Positions 1-12,452 are shown, counted from the first letter of the stretch. The stretch is 64,000 bases of DNA from Cryptomeria japonica (GCF_030272615.1 NC_081410.1:570977152-571041151); one strand, 5' to 3'. Notes: generated by a model from the sequence alone, not told the origin. Translations and numbers: made by a program.

Positions 1-2
1 CA

Positions 3-848
3 TTAATCAACTCAAAGTTTAATGATCTAGAAGATTGCAATGATGCCAAAACAATGTGGAACAAGCTTATATCTATGTATGGTGGTGATGAACATGTTCA
101 GAGAGAAAAAGTAGACAGTCTAAGAGGTCAACTTGAATCCATGATAATGAATGAAGGTGAGAACATAACCCAATACAATACAAGGTTAAAGGAAATTGTC
201 AATCAAATCAAAGGAGCAGGAGGAACTATTGAAGAAAAGGATGTAACAAGTCAGTTGCTTAGAACACTTCTACCTGCTTATGCCATTCGATTCTCTGCAA
301 TCAATGAATTAAGGTCTGTACCAAACATGCTAGTCTCTTTGGATGCTACTATCGGTAAGCCGCTACATGCATTTGAGTTAAGTAATTTTTATAATAGTGG
401 GTCTTCAGTAAATAAAGTTGAATCTGCATTCAGTTCTTTTCATCTTGGTGAATTTGATGATTACAATGATAGAATGTATAAGTATACTGAAGGAAATCAT
501 AGTGGAGCAAGTGAGAGATTTCGCAAAAACATTGAAGAGGTACACAAACAATATGAGGAAATTAGAAAGAAAGAAGAGTTTGAAGCATTATTAGCCAGAA
601 GGTTACCAAGAGGTAAAGGAAAGTTACCTTTAAAATGTTTTAACTGTTATAGAATAGGACATATGGCTTCTAACTATCTTGACAAAGAATCTAGTGAAAA
701 GAGAGAATACCAAGATGACAGACAGAAAGACAACCAATACAGTGGACACTGAGACTTTAGAAGGAGAGATAGAAAGACATGCCTAGTAGCTGATGAAGAA
801 TCCAACGATGACAAATCTGATGGGACTGAGATAGAGGAAGTTGTATAT
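3..848 (+). pseudogene. Cop1 Gag (capsid/nucleocapsid), N-terminus outside window
   Basis: This is the structural Gag of a Ty1-copia element; it would form the cytoplasmic virus-like particle that packages element RNA. The frame is open from the window edge, with a UBN2/gag-polypeptide-type helical region (MWNKLISMYGG at 54, then LRGQLESMIMNEGENITQYN). A basic segment leads to one zinc knuckle near 632-676 reading CFNCYRIGHMASNY, where the last zinc-binding Cys has become Tyr. A TGA at 750-752 interrupts the frame, but the same frame continues into the protease, as expected for one copia polyprotein. The Cys loss and the stop mark it as dead. Confidence 0.88.
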
Positions 849-2030
849 GTGGCTATCAAAGATGGATCGGATGAAGAAAGGTATGAGGAAAAATCCTTAA
901 TATCTCACATAAATAAAAATTATTCTTGGATCATAGATAGTGGATGCTCACATCACATGACAGGTGATAAACACAAGTTTGTTAAATTAGAATACTATGA
1001 TGGAGGTTATGTAAGATTTGGTAATGATGCACCATGTCCGGTGAAAGGTAAAGGTTCTATCACACTTATTGACAATGCTAAATGTGATGATGTATATTGG
1101 GTTGAAGGTTTGAAATACAATTTGTTGAGTGTAGCACAGCTAAACAATACAGGATACCGAATAGAATTTCAGAAAGGAAGTGTCAAAGTTCATGACAAAC
1201 ATGGAAAGCTGGCTGCTATTGAGACACAAACAAAAGGTAATACATTTCATCTTGACTCAACTCGGAACAACTGTCTATATGCTAAAATAGAAGATACCTA
1301 GTTATGGCATAAAAGGTTTTGTCATGTAAATTTTGATAACCTGATCAAAATAAGTAAAAAGCACCAAGTAAGAGGTCTATCGAGCTTGGAAAAACCTAAA
1401 AATACAATATGTCGAGGATGCCAGATGGGTAAGATGACAAAGTCAAGCTTTACAAGTAAGTCCTACACTTCTAAAGGAATTTTAGATCTTGTGCACATTG
1501 ATCTTTGTGGTCCTATGAAAGTTCAAAGTTATTATGGAGATAAATACTTCATATTATTTGCGGATGATTACTCAAGGATGATGTCAGTTATGTTTTTAAA
1601 AGAGAAATCTCAAATGTTCAAATGGTATAAGGCTAAAGTTGAAAAAGAAACAGGAAGACAGTTGAAATGTCTAAGATCTAACAGAGGAGGAGAATTCATT
1701 TCTGATGAATTTAACCTATTTTGCAATGATCATGGTATAAAGAGACAAGTGTCTACACCAAAAACACCTCAACAAAATAGGATCGCTGAAAGAAGAAATA
1801 GATCAATTGTAGATTGTGTCAGAACCCCGATGATAGAAAAGAGGGTACCTCAAACATTTTGGAGAGAAGCAATCAACACTGCAATTTACACCCTGAACCA
1901 AGTACAACTGAAGAAAGGAACTTTGAAGACACCATATGAAATCTAGTATGACAAGAAACCTAATGTAAGTTACTTTAGAATATTTGGAAGTAGATGTTAT
2001 GTTCACAAAGATAACAGAAAAGAGAGGAAG
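849..2030 (+). pseudogene. Cop1 protease, GAG-pre-integrase and integrase
   Basis: This part would mature the polyprotein and insert cDNA into the chromosome. The aspartic protease shows WIIDSGCSHHMTG with the catalytic Asp at 936. After a TAG near 1299 come the pre-integrase motif LWHKRFCHVNFDNL (about 1303-1344) and zinc-finger GCQMGK (1413). The integrase core has the first Asp in HIDLCGP (1500) and the Glu in TPQQNRIAER, but the second catalytic Asp is Asn (RSNRGGEF, near 1678). The frame matches Gag until about 2027, where a small deletion shifts to frame 2 (GTFLGYSSRSK). It is inactive by several independent lesions. Confidence 0.88.
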
Positions 2031-2935
2031 GAACATTTCTTGGTTATTCTTCTAGAAGTAAAGCATTTAAATGTCTGATCGAATCATCTAACAAAATAGT
2101 GGAAAGTGCAAATGTGAAAATTGATGAATTTGCAGAAACAAATGATGAAGGAAATTCTAAAGAACCAGAAGATTATGAAGAGTTTGTATATGTTCAACCG
2201 AGAAATCCTACCGAGAAAGTTGATGAAGAAAATGAAGAAAATACCCAGTTACTGAGTGATGAAGAAGATCATACAGAGCCTATCGAGCCTATATTAGCCA
2301 AGTATGTCAGAAGAAATCATGCATCAAGTCAAATTATAGGAGATACAGATGATCCAATAATGACAAGGAACTAACTGAGACAAAACACATGTCTAATATC
2401 TAAATTTGAACCGAGAATAGTAAAAGAGCCATTTAGTAATGAAGATTGGGTAAATGCTATGACATAAGAGAATGAACAAATCAAAAAGAATGAAACATGG
2501 ACACTGGTCGCAAGACCAAAAGAGAAAAAAGTAATCAGTACAAAGTGGATTTTCAGAAACAAACTAAATGAAAAAGGAGAGGTCATTTGAAATAAAGCAA
2601 GACTAGTTTGCAAAGGTTATGCTCAAGAAGAAGGAATAGATTATGGTGAGACTTTTGCACCTGTGGCAAGACTTGAAGGAGTGAGAACATTGTTGGCATA
2701 TGCTGCTTACAAAAATTTCAAGGTATATCAAATGGATGTTAAATCTCTATTTGTAAATGGTATACTAGAAGAAGAAGTTTATATTGAACAACCTGAAGGA
2801 TTTATTGAAGACAAGAATAAAGATCAGGTATGTAAGTTGAACAAAGCTTTATATGGTCTAAAGCAAGCACCTAGAGCATGGTATGAAAGACTACACTCTT
2901 ACTTAAATCAACATTGGATTTATAAGGACAAGTGA
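2031..2935 (+). pseudogene. Cop1 linker and N-terminal half of reverse transcriptase
   Basis: In frame 2 an acidic, low-conservation linker (2099-2374) precedes the copia RT. Seen in order are [75 protein letters not shown] and [15 protein letters not shown]. These are typical of Ty1-copia RT. Stops at about 2374, 2465 and 2588 and a frameshift near 2910-2935 break it. The reading then returns to frame 0, where the RT catalytic motif lies. Confidence 0.88.
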
Positions 2936-2945
2936 AAACAAGAAC

Positions 2946-3947
2946 ATGTATATGAAGAATGATGAGGACAATGGAATACTGCTTTCAACCATATTTGTTG
3001 ATGATATTATTTTTTGTGGAAATGATTCTTTATGCAAGAACTTTGAAAATGAGATGTGCAAAGAATTTGAGATGTCATTAATCGGTGAAATAAAGTATTT
3101 TATAGGTTTGCAGATACTGCAAATGAAAAATGAGATTTTCATTACTCAATCCAACTATATAAAGGAAATCTTGAAGAAATTTGGAATGGAGGATTCTAAA
3201 CCTGTAAGTACTCCTATGACTACCAATTGTAAACTATCAAAGAGTGATGAATCTGCATCTATTGATGAGACAATTTACCGATCTATGATTAGAAAGTTGC
3301 AATATGTGGTTCACAGTAGGTTGGATATAGCACATGTAGTAGGTATAGTTGCAAGATTTTCTGCAGATCCCAAAGAAACCCATATGATAGCAATCAAGAG
3401 AATTTTCAGATACTTAAGAGGCACTGAAAATTATGGTTTAGTGTATAAAAAGAGGAATGATTTTGACTTAAAAGTCTACACTGATGCTGATTGGGTAGGA
3501 AACATTGATGATAGGAAAAGCACAAGCGGTGGAGCTTTCTTTCTAGGAGAAAGACTAGTAAGTTGGCTTAGCAAGAAACAAGGATGCATTTCACAGTCAA
3601 TAGTTGAAGCTGAATATGTCGCTGCAGCATTGAATTGTACCAATATAGGATGGATCAAACAACTGTTGGAAGGTATGAATGAGAAAGTTATTGAGCTAGT
3701 AACTATATTCTGTGATAATACTAGTGCCATTAACATTTCAAAGAATTCGGTAATACTTTCTAAGACAAAGCATATCTCTATAAAGTATCATTATCTCAGA
3801 GAAGAAGTTCAAGAGAAGAAAGTTGTGCTGGAATATATTAGATCAAAGGAACAAATAGCAAACATTTTCACAAAGCCACTGCCAAAGGACACTTTTGAGT
3901 ATCTTAGAAGTAAGTTAGGGGTCCTACCCCTATCTAGTACTCACTGA
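2946..3947 (+). pseudogene. Cop1 reverse transcriptase C-terminal half and RNase H
   Basis: An open frame of 333 codons. The RT active site reads TIFVDDIIFCGND (the FVDD box, about 2994-3005). Then come FEMSLIGEIKYFIGLQI, the thumb region, and RNase H with YTDADWVGNIDDRKSTSG (first Asp near 3480), SQSIVEAEYVAAA (Glu) and CDNTSAINISKN. The end has KHISIKYHYLREEV and IANIFTKPLPKDTF, the usual copia pol terminus. This half is free of stops and is the best preserved part of Cop1, but it is separated from its N-terminal half by a frameshift. Function would be cDNA synthesis and RNA-strand removal. Confidence 0.92.
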
Positions 3948-4417
3948 CAGAGTTTGGTGAAAGCATCAATTCCATGAATCTACAGGATAACTATTTATGA
4001 GTTGATGTTGATTTACACACTTTAGGAGGTTACCTAAAAGTGTGTAGGAAATAGTGATTGAAGACAAGTTGCTCTGACCGAGACTGAGATGATACATTTG
4101 TATTTTCAACAAGAAAATTACTTCACAGTAGAAGAAATCATGAATTAGTTTTACTTTTTGGCATTGTTGTCAAAGGGGGAGAAGACTAATTAGTGAATAC
4201 TAATAGGTGAAGATGGGAGAAGACTAATTAGTGAAAACTAATAGGTGAAGATGGGAGAAGACTAATGACTGGGGGAGAATTCAAGGATAATAGGAGAAGA
4301 TTAACAGCAATCTGTATCCGAATCAATTAAAATAAAATCAAGTTGGTATTGCCATTAAAAGTTGGTTTTGCCATCAATGTCAAAGGGGGAGATTGTTAGC
4401 ATTTCACAAAGGGAGAG
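3948..4417 (+). repeat. Cop1 3' untranslated spacer with 38-bp tandem repeat and duplicated polypurine tract
   Basis: No ORF is seen between pol and the LTR. A 38-bp unit starting GAGAAGACTAATTAGTGAA is repeated at 4179 and 4217, with a partial third copy at 4255. CAAAGGGGGAGA occurs twice (4171 and 4381); the second copy lies next to TGTTAGCATT (4394), and a similar AAAGGGAGAG then TGTTGGCATT follows at 4418. The polypurine tract and LTR start therefore look tandemly duplicated. I take 4418 as the LTR start from its fuller match to related LTR starts; 4394 is the alternative. Confidence 0.65.
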
Positions 4418-5602
4418 TGTTGGCATTCCAGTAAGATTGTTGGTATAACTGAGAAAGGATGATTACTATCTTAATAATATTATTTTGTCATTGATGTCAA
4501 GCAATTAATTTTCTCATTCAATATGATGTTGCCATATCTTAATAAGTATGTTTCGATAAGTATAAAGATGTCGGTAAGTGACACAGAGAGAATGAAAATG
4601 AAGGGAAGTAATAAGTTATTCAATGGGCAACTATTACCGAGTTAGACAATGATTAGATTTTTTTGTTTTGATTATTTTGATATCCTATATATGAGTATTC
4701 TAAGAATGAGAAAAGATTTCATTCAATAGATGAGTTAAGGTTTGATATTGTTCTATGTTACCAAGCATGAAGCTAGTCAGTAAACACTAAGCTTATCGAT
4801 ATTGGTTAAAGAAGGTAGAATATCTACCGAGTAAAGGTTCAGGACTTATCGAGTAACAATAAAGTAATAATATAATGCATTGGATGGATAAAAGCATTAC
4901 TAAATGAAGGATGCCAATGAGTTGGAGATGTATAGATGATTGGTATGTCGTGCAAGAAGTTTGTTGAGGATCTACGACAACAAAAAATACAGGAGTTAGA
5001 TCTACAACGAAGATTGAACGGTCATAACCTAGCACAAGTACCAAGGAAGGAATACAAGTTCCAAGGTGAGATAAAACATTTTCAGATCGAAGGATTCAAT
5101 GAACCTAGTCAAGTTTGAAGATCTAATGTTTAAGATTGATCATGGGAAATGTGATCAAGGAGATTAAGCAGTTAGGAATTGTTTATAAATAAGAAATTGT
5201 TGATGAACAATGTATGCGGGCAAATAGAAGAATAGTGATACTATAGTAGTGATCACCGAGCATGGAAGATTGAATATCTGATTAAAGAACAGATTGAAAA
5301 GCCCAACAAGGAGCAAGATAAGTCTTATGACCTGATTATTTTTAGCACATAGAGTCTTCTTTAGCATTTCATATGTGAAGTTGTAGATATATTTTATACT
5401 GTTATTTATTTTGTAAGTGACAAGAAATCTCTTAACTGAGTGCACCTAATAGTCTTATTTGTAAATCTTCTAACAAGGTAACATTCTGAACGAGTGTTTG
5501 AAATCCTTTGACAAGGTCACTTCTAACAAAGTGCAAGATTCTAACAAGTCTGAGGGAAATCTCTTAACCAGGTCACATCTAGCAATGTGTTTATGTAATC
5601 TT
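4418..5602 (+). repeat. Cop1 3' LTR, proximal part
   Basis: Starts TGTTGGCATTCCAG just after a polypurine tract and ends abruptly where the GypA LTR begins (TGATAAGTTGATAC). Phrases such as CATTGATGTCAAGCAATTAA near the start and the run of TCTTCTAACAAGG-like blocks at 5466-5600 fit a conifer-style copia LTR. Short ORFs here (for example 4936-5118) have no recognisable protein similarity and are not called. Confidence 0.8.
4684..4693 (+). promoter_or_regulatory. Putative TATA box of Cop1 LTR
   Basis: CCTATATATGAG lies about 270 bp into the LTR, a plausible core promoter for element transcription. It is assigned by composition and position only. Confidence 0.4.
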
Positions 5603-6861
5603 TGATAAGTTGATACTTTGACATGCTTTTTATCAAAACTCTTAGGTTATTGGCATCTTTTGGGTTGCATTTTGATAGTAAAGGATTGTGAATTGACTAT
5701 ATGTAATCCATGTGTTAAATTTGAATTTATGTAATCATGTTTGAACTTTGTTGGTTAATTCCTATAGCCATACCAAGTTATTCCTGCAGCCAAGTGATTT
5801 GTCCCTATTGATATGCGGATTATTTAGGATAATGTCATATGTGAATTAATGAATGTATTAATTGAGTAAGATACATATGCATGTCCTTGTATGTTGTTTT
5901 TGTTTTAGTACAGTTAATAAATGATATTGCGGTGGATGATTTCTTTTTGTGCCTAAGAACTGGAGAATGACAAACAGATAACTGGAGATCAAACTGAAGG
6001 TGATCATAGCAAGCGCAATGTATGGCATAATTGGAAAAGTCATACTTCACTATGGGAGTTTAACTCTAGTGCGTATTGAATTCCCAAAATATCGCTATGG
6101 CATGCAAAGACTGTGGTTTGGTTTAGATCCACAGTTCTTGCAGCCAAGCTCTAGTTATCTCCATCTGACAATCATCTGCCTCTTCTTCTAGGCATGATTT
6201 GAGTTGTCCATTGTAGTTGATCTTTTCTTTATAATAAGCTCTTCCTTTTTCTTAGAGGTTAGACAAGATAGAAAGGAATTGAGCAAAGCGTTTTTAAAAG
6301 CATTCTAGAGTTTTCTTGTAGAACATGTAATCGATTTCAGAAAGAAATAAAGAAAAGAGATGTTGTTCTGATCTATTAAAAGTATTTTGCTGGAAGTTTG
6401 ATACCACTCATCCAAGGGGTCCCACTTGGTGAGTGATCCTGTGCTTATGTTCATTGAAGTTAGTTTTTACCTAGTTGCAGTAGAAGTTCATGACTAGATT
6501 GTTCTTGCAGCCACTGGAAATAGATCCACTGACTGTTCCTGCAGCCAAGACAGAATAGTGTGATTTCTGTTATTTTCATTAGATCATTCTAGCATTGTTT
6601 TATAAAGCTTTCATGTAGCCTTTTATGATTTTCATTCTTGCCTTTCCTTTCTGTGTAATGTTAGTTACTGCAACAATGCAGAATAACCATTTAAGGAGCT
6701 TAGTGCATATATATTGCAAATCCATTTCAAGTTTTACGTTCTTGGATTGATAACTAAATGAACACTAGCCATGAAAATAGTAAACTCTACCATATGAATG
6801 TCCAAACTTTAGATTGAGATTTCAATTAGAGTAATTATTATCATTATGGTTGGGGTAGACA
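5603..6861 (+). repeat. GypA 5' LTR
   Basis: Aligns base for base with 15103-16361 at the same length. It contains several copies of the dodecamer-like motif TTCCTGCAGCCA (near 5760, 5780, 6135, 6507 and 6535). CTTTATAATAAGC near 6228 is a possible TATA element. ORFs reported in this segment are repeated in the other LTR with changes and are not credible genes. Confidence 0.93.
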
Positions 6862-6883
6862 TTTTTGGTCTCGTTGTCGGGGA
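6862..6883 (+). other. GypA primer binding site
   Basis: TTTTTGGTCTCGTTGTCGGGGA follows the LTR directly. It matches, with a few transitions, the plant gypsy sequence TGGCGCCGTTGCCGGGGA, which I recall as usually assigned to tRNA-Asp in Athila-type elements. The position is certain; the tRNA is from memory. Confidence 0.7.
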
Positions 6884-6954
6884 TGGTGTCAAACTGAGAA
6901 CCTTTCATGGTTATTATAGTTTCCAGTTAATTGTTTGAAATTTCATGAATCTGC

Positions 6955-8600
6955 ATGCATAGTAGAAGAAGGGATGCTAGAGGTAGATTTCTGCCCACTC
7001 ATCCTAATCATGCAAAAGATAATTTCTTAGATATAAACCCTTTTGCTGAACTTTATCAAGCCCCACATAATTTGAACCACCCTGAATCTGAATTTTTAGA
7101 AGGTAGTCTTTAGTTCCTTTTTGGCCCACAAGAAGAAGAATTTCCTATAGTAACAACCCCCACAAGTCCAATGCAAGGGAACCCTCCTCCTGTTGGGAAT
7201 AATCCACCACCACCACTAGGTCCAACATTTGAGTTTCCCATCTCTGACCAACATGATAATGCTAACCTCAAGAACATTCCAGCATCTTCACTTTCTAAAT
7301 TCTATGGGTTGGTGACAGAGGATCTTGATACATTTCTGTCTGAGTTTGATGTTCTCTGTAGGAGTTTTGACTATACTACAGATGCCCATAGACTCAAAAA
7401 TTTTCCTGCCACTTTGAAGGAGTCATCTTTGAGATGGTTTATGAGCTTGGGTAGTAGCACAATCAATACATGGGATGAGATGAAATGGTTGTTTCTTGCA
7501 AAATACAAAGACTATTGTAGAGGCACTGATCATCATGGGGATGATATCTTTAGAATGACACAAACTGAAGATGAGAGTCTTGAGGATTATCTGGAAAGGT
7601 TTTTTATTTAGTGTCAAGAAGTCCAAGCATAGTACTCTGAATGAAGATTCCCTCAAATTGATATTTTTGAGGGGTATCAGTGATGAATGCATCGATTCTT
7701 TAGATCTTATGGGAGGAGGTGACATTACACAATTTACTTGGGCTGAAATAGGGCAAATTTGCAAAAAGTATTCCAGATCTACATCTAAGAAGAATAGGAG
7801 ATTTAAGCTAGGGGCACCATTATCAGCATCTGGAACTAGAGTTTCTAGATTGGAACTTAGTCATCTATTACAAGACTTCAAGGAGGACATAATAAACAAT
7901 ATGGCTACCTAGTTGGATACATTAACAGCTAAGAAGAAGCATGAGGAAGCTGATGCATCCCTTGTAGAATTCTATCCTCATTGTAAGCAGCAGAAGAAAG
8001 ATCGGAGATGTAAGATGGTTGCAAATGTTGAAGTACCTGACTTCAAACCAATTCAAGGTGAGGATGAACAAGTCTTCTATGTTGCTCAAATAAGATCAAA
8101 TTTTCAAAGACAAGGTATGCCACTAGATCCACTTTCTTTTTTTGGTTATAGTGGTAATTATTATGTACCAAATAACCAATGGCAACCATAGTATTCTCAA
8201 AATTTTGGTAACTATCCACCTTGGTATGGTTCACAAAGTCAAGGTCAAAAATTTTCTAATCAACTACCACAGTGGTAGCAACCACAAGGGAATTGGTATC
8301 CACCTCAGGGTCAAGGAAACCAGTTTCAAGGGAACTGGCAACTTAACCCTCAATGGAGAGGAAACCAATCATGGCCAACCCAATCTTCTGGATATCAACC
8401 TCCTATTCAGCAGCCACAACCTCCTCTTTTAATGCCTCCTCCTGTAGCTACAACTGCACCTCGTAAACCAACGCAGTTGCCTACTCAACCATTGCCTAAT
8501 CCAAATATCAAATCTTAGCAACAACAACAAGTTTATTCAGTTGATGCTAATCAATACCCAGCCTATTCTTTATCACTAGATGATATTCACCTCTGATCTG
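6955..8600 (+). pseudogene. GypA Gag
   Basis: Particle-forming Gag. The start chosen is ATG 6955 (MHSRRRDARGRFLP), 94 bp after the LTR, in the same frame as the capsid core. The core reads FEFPISDQHDNANLKN, then KFYGLVTEDLDTFLSEF and SSLRWFMSLG (7171-7611). A frameshift near 7590 moves reading to frame 2, where LKLIFLRGISDECIDSL and TWAEIGQICKKYS continue it. From about 8110 to 8520 the protein is rich in Gly, Gln, Asn and Pro. A zinc-knuckle-like stretch (YPHCKQQKKDRRCKM, near 7975) lacks its first Cys. Stops lie near 7110, 7912, 8190 and 8277. Confidence 0.85.
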
Positions 8601-9541
8601 GGACAACCCTACCTAATCCCTCTCATTTGGTTATTACTGAGGTATAGGAAGAGCAGCTAATCTCTGATCCGAAAGATACAATACCTCAAAATCAAATATT
8701 ACTACCATTTCCCCATAGGTTGCAAGAAAAAGAATTTCCCACTGAACAACATCTAAGCTTTGATATTCTTGATCAACTGAAGCACATTTGTGTTAAAAGT
8801 CCATTATTGCAAGCAATAAAGGATGTCCCTATATATGGTAAGGCATTGAGAGCAGCATGCCTAAAGAAACCTGGCAGAAAGAAAAAGGATCCACAAACAA
8901 TTCATGTTATGGGTCAATTGGCTAATATTATGTTAGGAAAAATTGTCATTCCAAAGTATTCTGATCCAGGTAGTCCTGTTGTAAGTATAGTCATTAATGG
9001 CAGCCAAATAAAAAATGTTTTGATTGATCTAGGGGCGGCCATTAATGTAATGACAAGGGAGGTAATGAAACATCTAGATATCAATAATTTAAGGTCTACA
9101 CCCACAGTTCTCCAACTTGTTGATGGTTCTACAGTAAGACCTAATGGTATCATAGAGGATATAGTAGTTATTCTAGATTCTTGGGAATATCTTGTAGACT
9201 TTATGATTTTATCTTCAAAGGCAACATTGGGGGGATATCCGGTCATTTTGGGTAGACCATGGTTTGCCACAGCTGATGCATATATTGGGTGTAGATCGGG
9301 GGACATGACTATTTCAGATGGCAGTTCTACAAAAACATTAGCCTTTTATTCTCTTGCACAACCTGAGCTTGAGCAACAACAAGCTATTTGGCCTCTCTTG
9401 GGAGAGGAATCTGAGGAAATTGACTCTATTAATCACCTTATGATGATTAATCGAGAACCACTCATGCAGTTATATGATGAAGAATCAATTATTTATAAGG
9501 TCCTAATAAATTAATTAATAGAAGATCAAGAATTACAGGAA
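8601..9541 (+). pseudogene. GypA protease region
   Basis: The frame continues from Gag (frame 2). The N-terminal linker (PTEQHLSFDILDQLKHICVK) is typical of the segment before the protease in this lineage. The retropepsin active site reads NVLIDLGAAINVMT with Asp at 9026; DLGA in place of DSGA is usual for Athila-like proteases. The flap and C-terminal part include VLQLVDGSTVRPNGIIEDI and YPVILGRPWFATADAYIGC. The 264-codon ORF 8720-9514 is intact, with a TAA just before RT. Its role is polyprotein processing. Confidence 0.87.
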
Positions 9542-11160
9542 TTGGTTCCGAATATTGTAGGTTTGGACTTTCCTACAGCCAGTGATATCTTGCATACCCT
9601 GCTGCCACAGGAATTGTCTTTTTCCCATTTTTCTGATATAAATCAGATTGATCTTACTATTAAGATAGATGTGCAATTGAATAAATATTTGAATATCAAT
9701 AGGAATATATCAGATACTCAAAAGGATAGCCTTGTGGACTTGCTAAAACTCCATAGAAATGCTTTTGCATGGGATTACAAGGATATGAATGGAATTGATC
9801 TAGCAGATTCTACTCATCGTATTTACATAAAGGATGAGTGTTTTCCCCTCAGACAACCTCAAAGAAGAGTCAACCCTTCCTTGAAGGAGGTAGTTAAAGA
9901 AGAATTACAAAAATTGTTGAAAGTTTGGTTTATCTATCCTATCTTTGACAGCCAATGGGTATCACCTTTGGTTATAGTTCCTAAAAAGGGAGGCAAATGG
10001 AGGGTATGTGTTGATTATAGAGCTTTGAACTTAGCCATAAGAAAGGATCATTTTCCATTACCATTTGTGGATCAGGTATTGGATTCTCTGGCTAGTAAGA
10101 GATATTTTTCATTCCTGGATGGATTTAGTGGCTATAATCAGATACAAATAGCTCCCGAGGATCAAGAGAAGACAACATTTACTTGCCCATGGGGCACGTA
10201 TGCATATTTTGTTCTTCCTTTTGGGTTGTGTAATGCTCCAGCCACTTTTCAAAGTGTAGTGATCAATATTTTTTCTGAGATTTCTCAAGATATTATGGAA
10301 ATTTAGATGGATGACTTTACAACTTATGGCTCTGAATTTGATCAAGCATTGGGTAATCTGAAGAAAGTTTTGTAGCGGTGTGAAGACTATAATTTGTCTT
10401 TAAACTATGAGAAGTGTTTCAATATGATGGAAGAAGGAATAGTCCTTGGTCATCATATATATGTACAAGGTATACAAGTGGATCCAGCAAAGATTGAGGT
10501 TATTCAGTATATTAATGACCCTGTGAAGCAGAAACACGTGCAAAGTTTTCTTGGCCATGTTGGATACTACAAAAGGTTTATCAAAGATTTTAGCAAAATT
10601 GCAAGTCCCTTATATTCACTACTTACTAAAGATGCAGAATTTAAATGGACCTCAGCATGCAATGAAGCTTTTTTAAAGCTTAAGCATGCTTTGACTCAAG
10701 CACCAGTCCTTAAAGGGCAAAATTGGTCTCTACCATTCCAAATACATACTGATGCATCTGATTATGCCATAGGAACAGTACTAGGACAAAAAGTTGACAA
10801 GTTGGAAAATGCAATATATTATATCAGCAAGAATTTGCAGGGACCTAAATTGAATTATACAGTTACTGAAAAGGAAATGCTAGCTGTCATATATGCCCTT
10901 AACAAATTTAGACACTATATTACAGGGCACCCCATATTTGTGCATACAGATCATACTGTAATTAGATATCTCATGAATAAGCCATCAATCATCGGTAGAT
11001 TAGCTCATTGGTTATTGTTGATGCAAGAATTTGATATCATAGTTGTTGATAAGCCAGGGAAGTCTAATGTGGTTGCAGATTATCTTTCACGTCTTCAATT
11101 GCAAGAAGATTCTACAATGATAGATGACACTTTTCTAGATGAGCATTTGTTTCTCAAACA
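9542..11160 (+). pseudogene. GypA reverse transcriptase and RNase H
   Basis: RT and RNase H copy element RNA into cDNA. Seen in order: DSQWVSPLVIVPKKGGKWR, VCVDYRALNLAIRKDHFPLP, YFSFLDGFSGYNQI, PWGTYAYFVLPFGLCNAPAT. The catalytic box is MDDF at 10307, directly preceded by TAG at 10304, so the tyrosine/phenylalanine position of Y/F-x-D-D is a stop. RNase H follows with FQIHTDASDYAIGTVLG (Asp near 10750), TEKEMLAVIYALNKF (Glu) and FVHTDHTVIRYL (Asp). TAGs at 10304 and near 10373 are the main lesions; the rest of the frame is open. Confidence 0.93.
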
Positions 11161-12452
11161 GGCTCACACTCCTTGGTATGTTGATATTGCCAACTATTTA
11201 GCTATGGCTAAGATGCCAATTTATTTTTCTCTTAAGGAAAGAAGGTTGCTAGTTGAGAAAAGTTTTAACTTTTCATGGATTGCTGATTGTCTATTTTATA
11301 CTGGACCTGACCAAGTCATGCGAAGATGTGTTAGAGAAGATGAAACATATGACATCCTGCATGCATGTCATGATGAGCCATGTGGAGGTAATTTTGCTGC
11401 CAAAAGGACATCATTGAAAATACTCAATACCAGATACTATTTGCCCATATTACACAAGGATGCAGCTCAATACACAAGGAAATGTGACAAATGTCAATGA
11501 ATGGGCAAACCTACAAAATCTGATGAGATGCCACTATATCCTCAAATATCTGTTACACCATTTGACAAGTGGGGATTAGATTTTGTTGGCCCCATTGATC
11601 CACCTTCTGATGGAAAATCTTATATCTTGGTATGTATAGACTATGTAACAAAATAGGTAGAAGCTAGAGCCATGCAACATGCAAGAGATAATAAGGTGGC
11701 TGAGTTTCTTATGAAGAGATATTTACAAGATATGGAGTACCAAGGGAAATTGTCTCAGATCAGGGACCTCAATTTACATCAACATTGATAAAAGCTTTGG
11801 TCAATGAGTACAATATAAGACATGGGAAATCTACTCCCTATCATCCATAGTCTAATGGACAAGTAGAAGGTACAAATAGAGAGCTTGAGGCTATTCTTAC
11901 AAAAACAGTGTCTATCCACAAAAAAGATTGGTCTCATCGACTTTCAAAGGCAATTTGGGCATATAGAACAACTTGAAAAATACAATTGGATTCACACCTT
12001 TTGAGATGGTTTATGGCAAGACAGCAATGATGCCTGTTGAATTTGAGCATAAAACCTTGAGAACAACTTTACAACTAAATATGACATTGTTTGAAGCACA
12101 GAAAGAACGTATTGAACAGTTAAATGCTCTTGATGAATGGAGGAAGATAGTTGTTCAATAGATAGAATTGATTCAAAATCAACGAGCAAGATGGAAGGAT
12201 AAATATATCAGATAAAATAAATTCAAAGTTGGTGACTAGGCACTCTTGTATGATTCCAGATATAAAGATGCTATGGGAAAACTTCAAACAAGGTGGTTAG
12301 GTCCTTATGAGATAGAAGAAGTTTTTTAAAATGGAGTAGTCCATTTGTCCACAATAGAGCCTATTCCATTTAAACTCTTAGTAAATGGACACTGCCTACG
12401 ACTGTATCACAAGACAGCCACTAGAGAGGAGTTCCTGCAGCAGTTTGCTTAA
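11161..12452 (+). pseudogene. GypA integrase
   Basis: The zinc-finger region begins HACHDEPCGGNFAAKRT, in which the second His of the HHCC finger is Asn, and ends RKCDKCQ. The core starts DKWGLDFVGPIDPP near 11560. A frameshift near 11735 moves reading to frame 0 (EIVSDQGPQFTSTLIKAL), then STPYHP-stop-SNGQVEGTNRELEA, giving a D-D-E order. The C-terminal part has GFTPFEMVYGKTAMMPVEFE and WLGPYEIEEVF. No chromodomain is seen. Stops occur near 11500, 11656, 11850, 11975, 12160 and 12214. It is nonfunctional as read. Confidence 0.88.

Noticed and set aside
5835-6191. Small ORFs in the GypA LTR, repeated near 15335-15697
   Set aside because: Duplicate because the LTR is duplicated; changes between copies do not favour coding and no family is recognised.
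8914-9306. Minus-strand 130-codon ORF in GypA
   Set aside because: Shadow of the protease frame, which has a clear active site on the plus strand.
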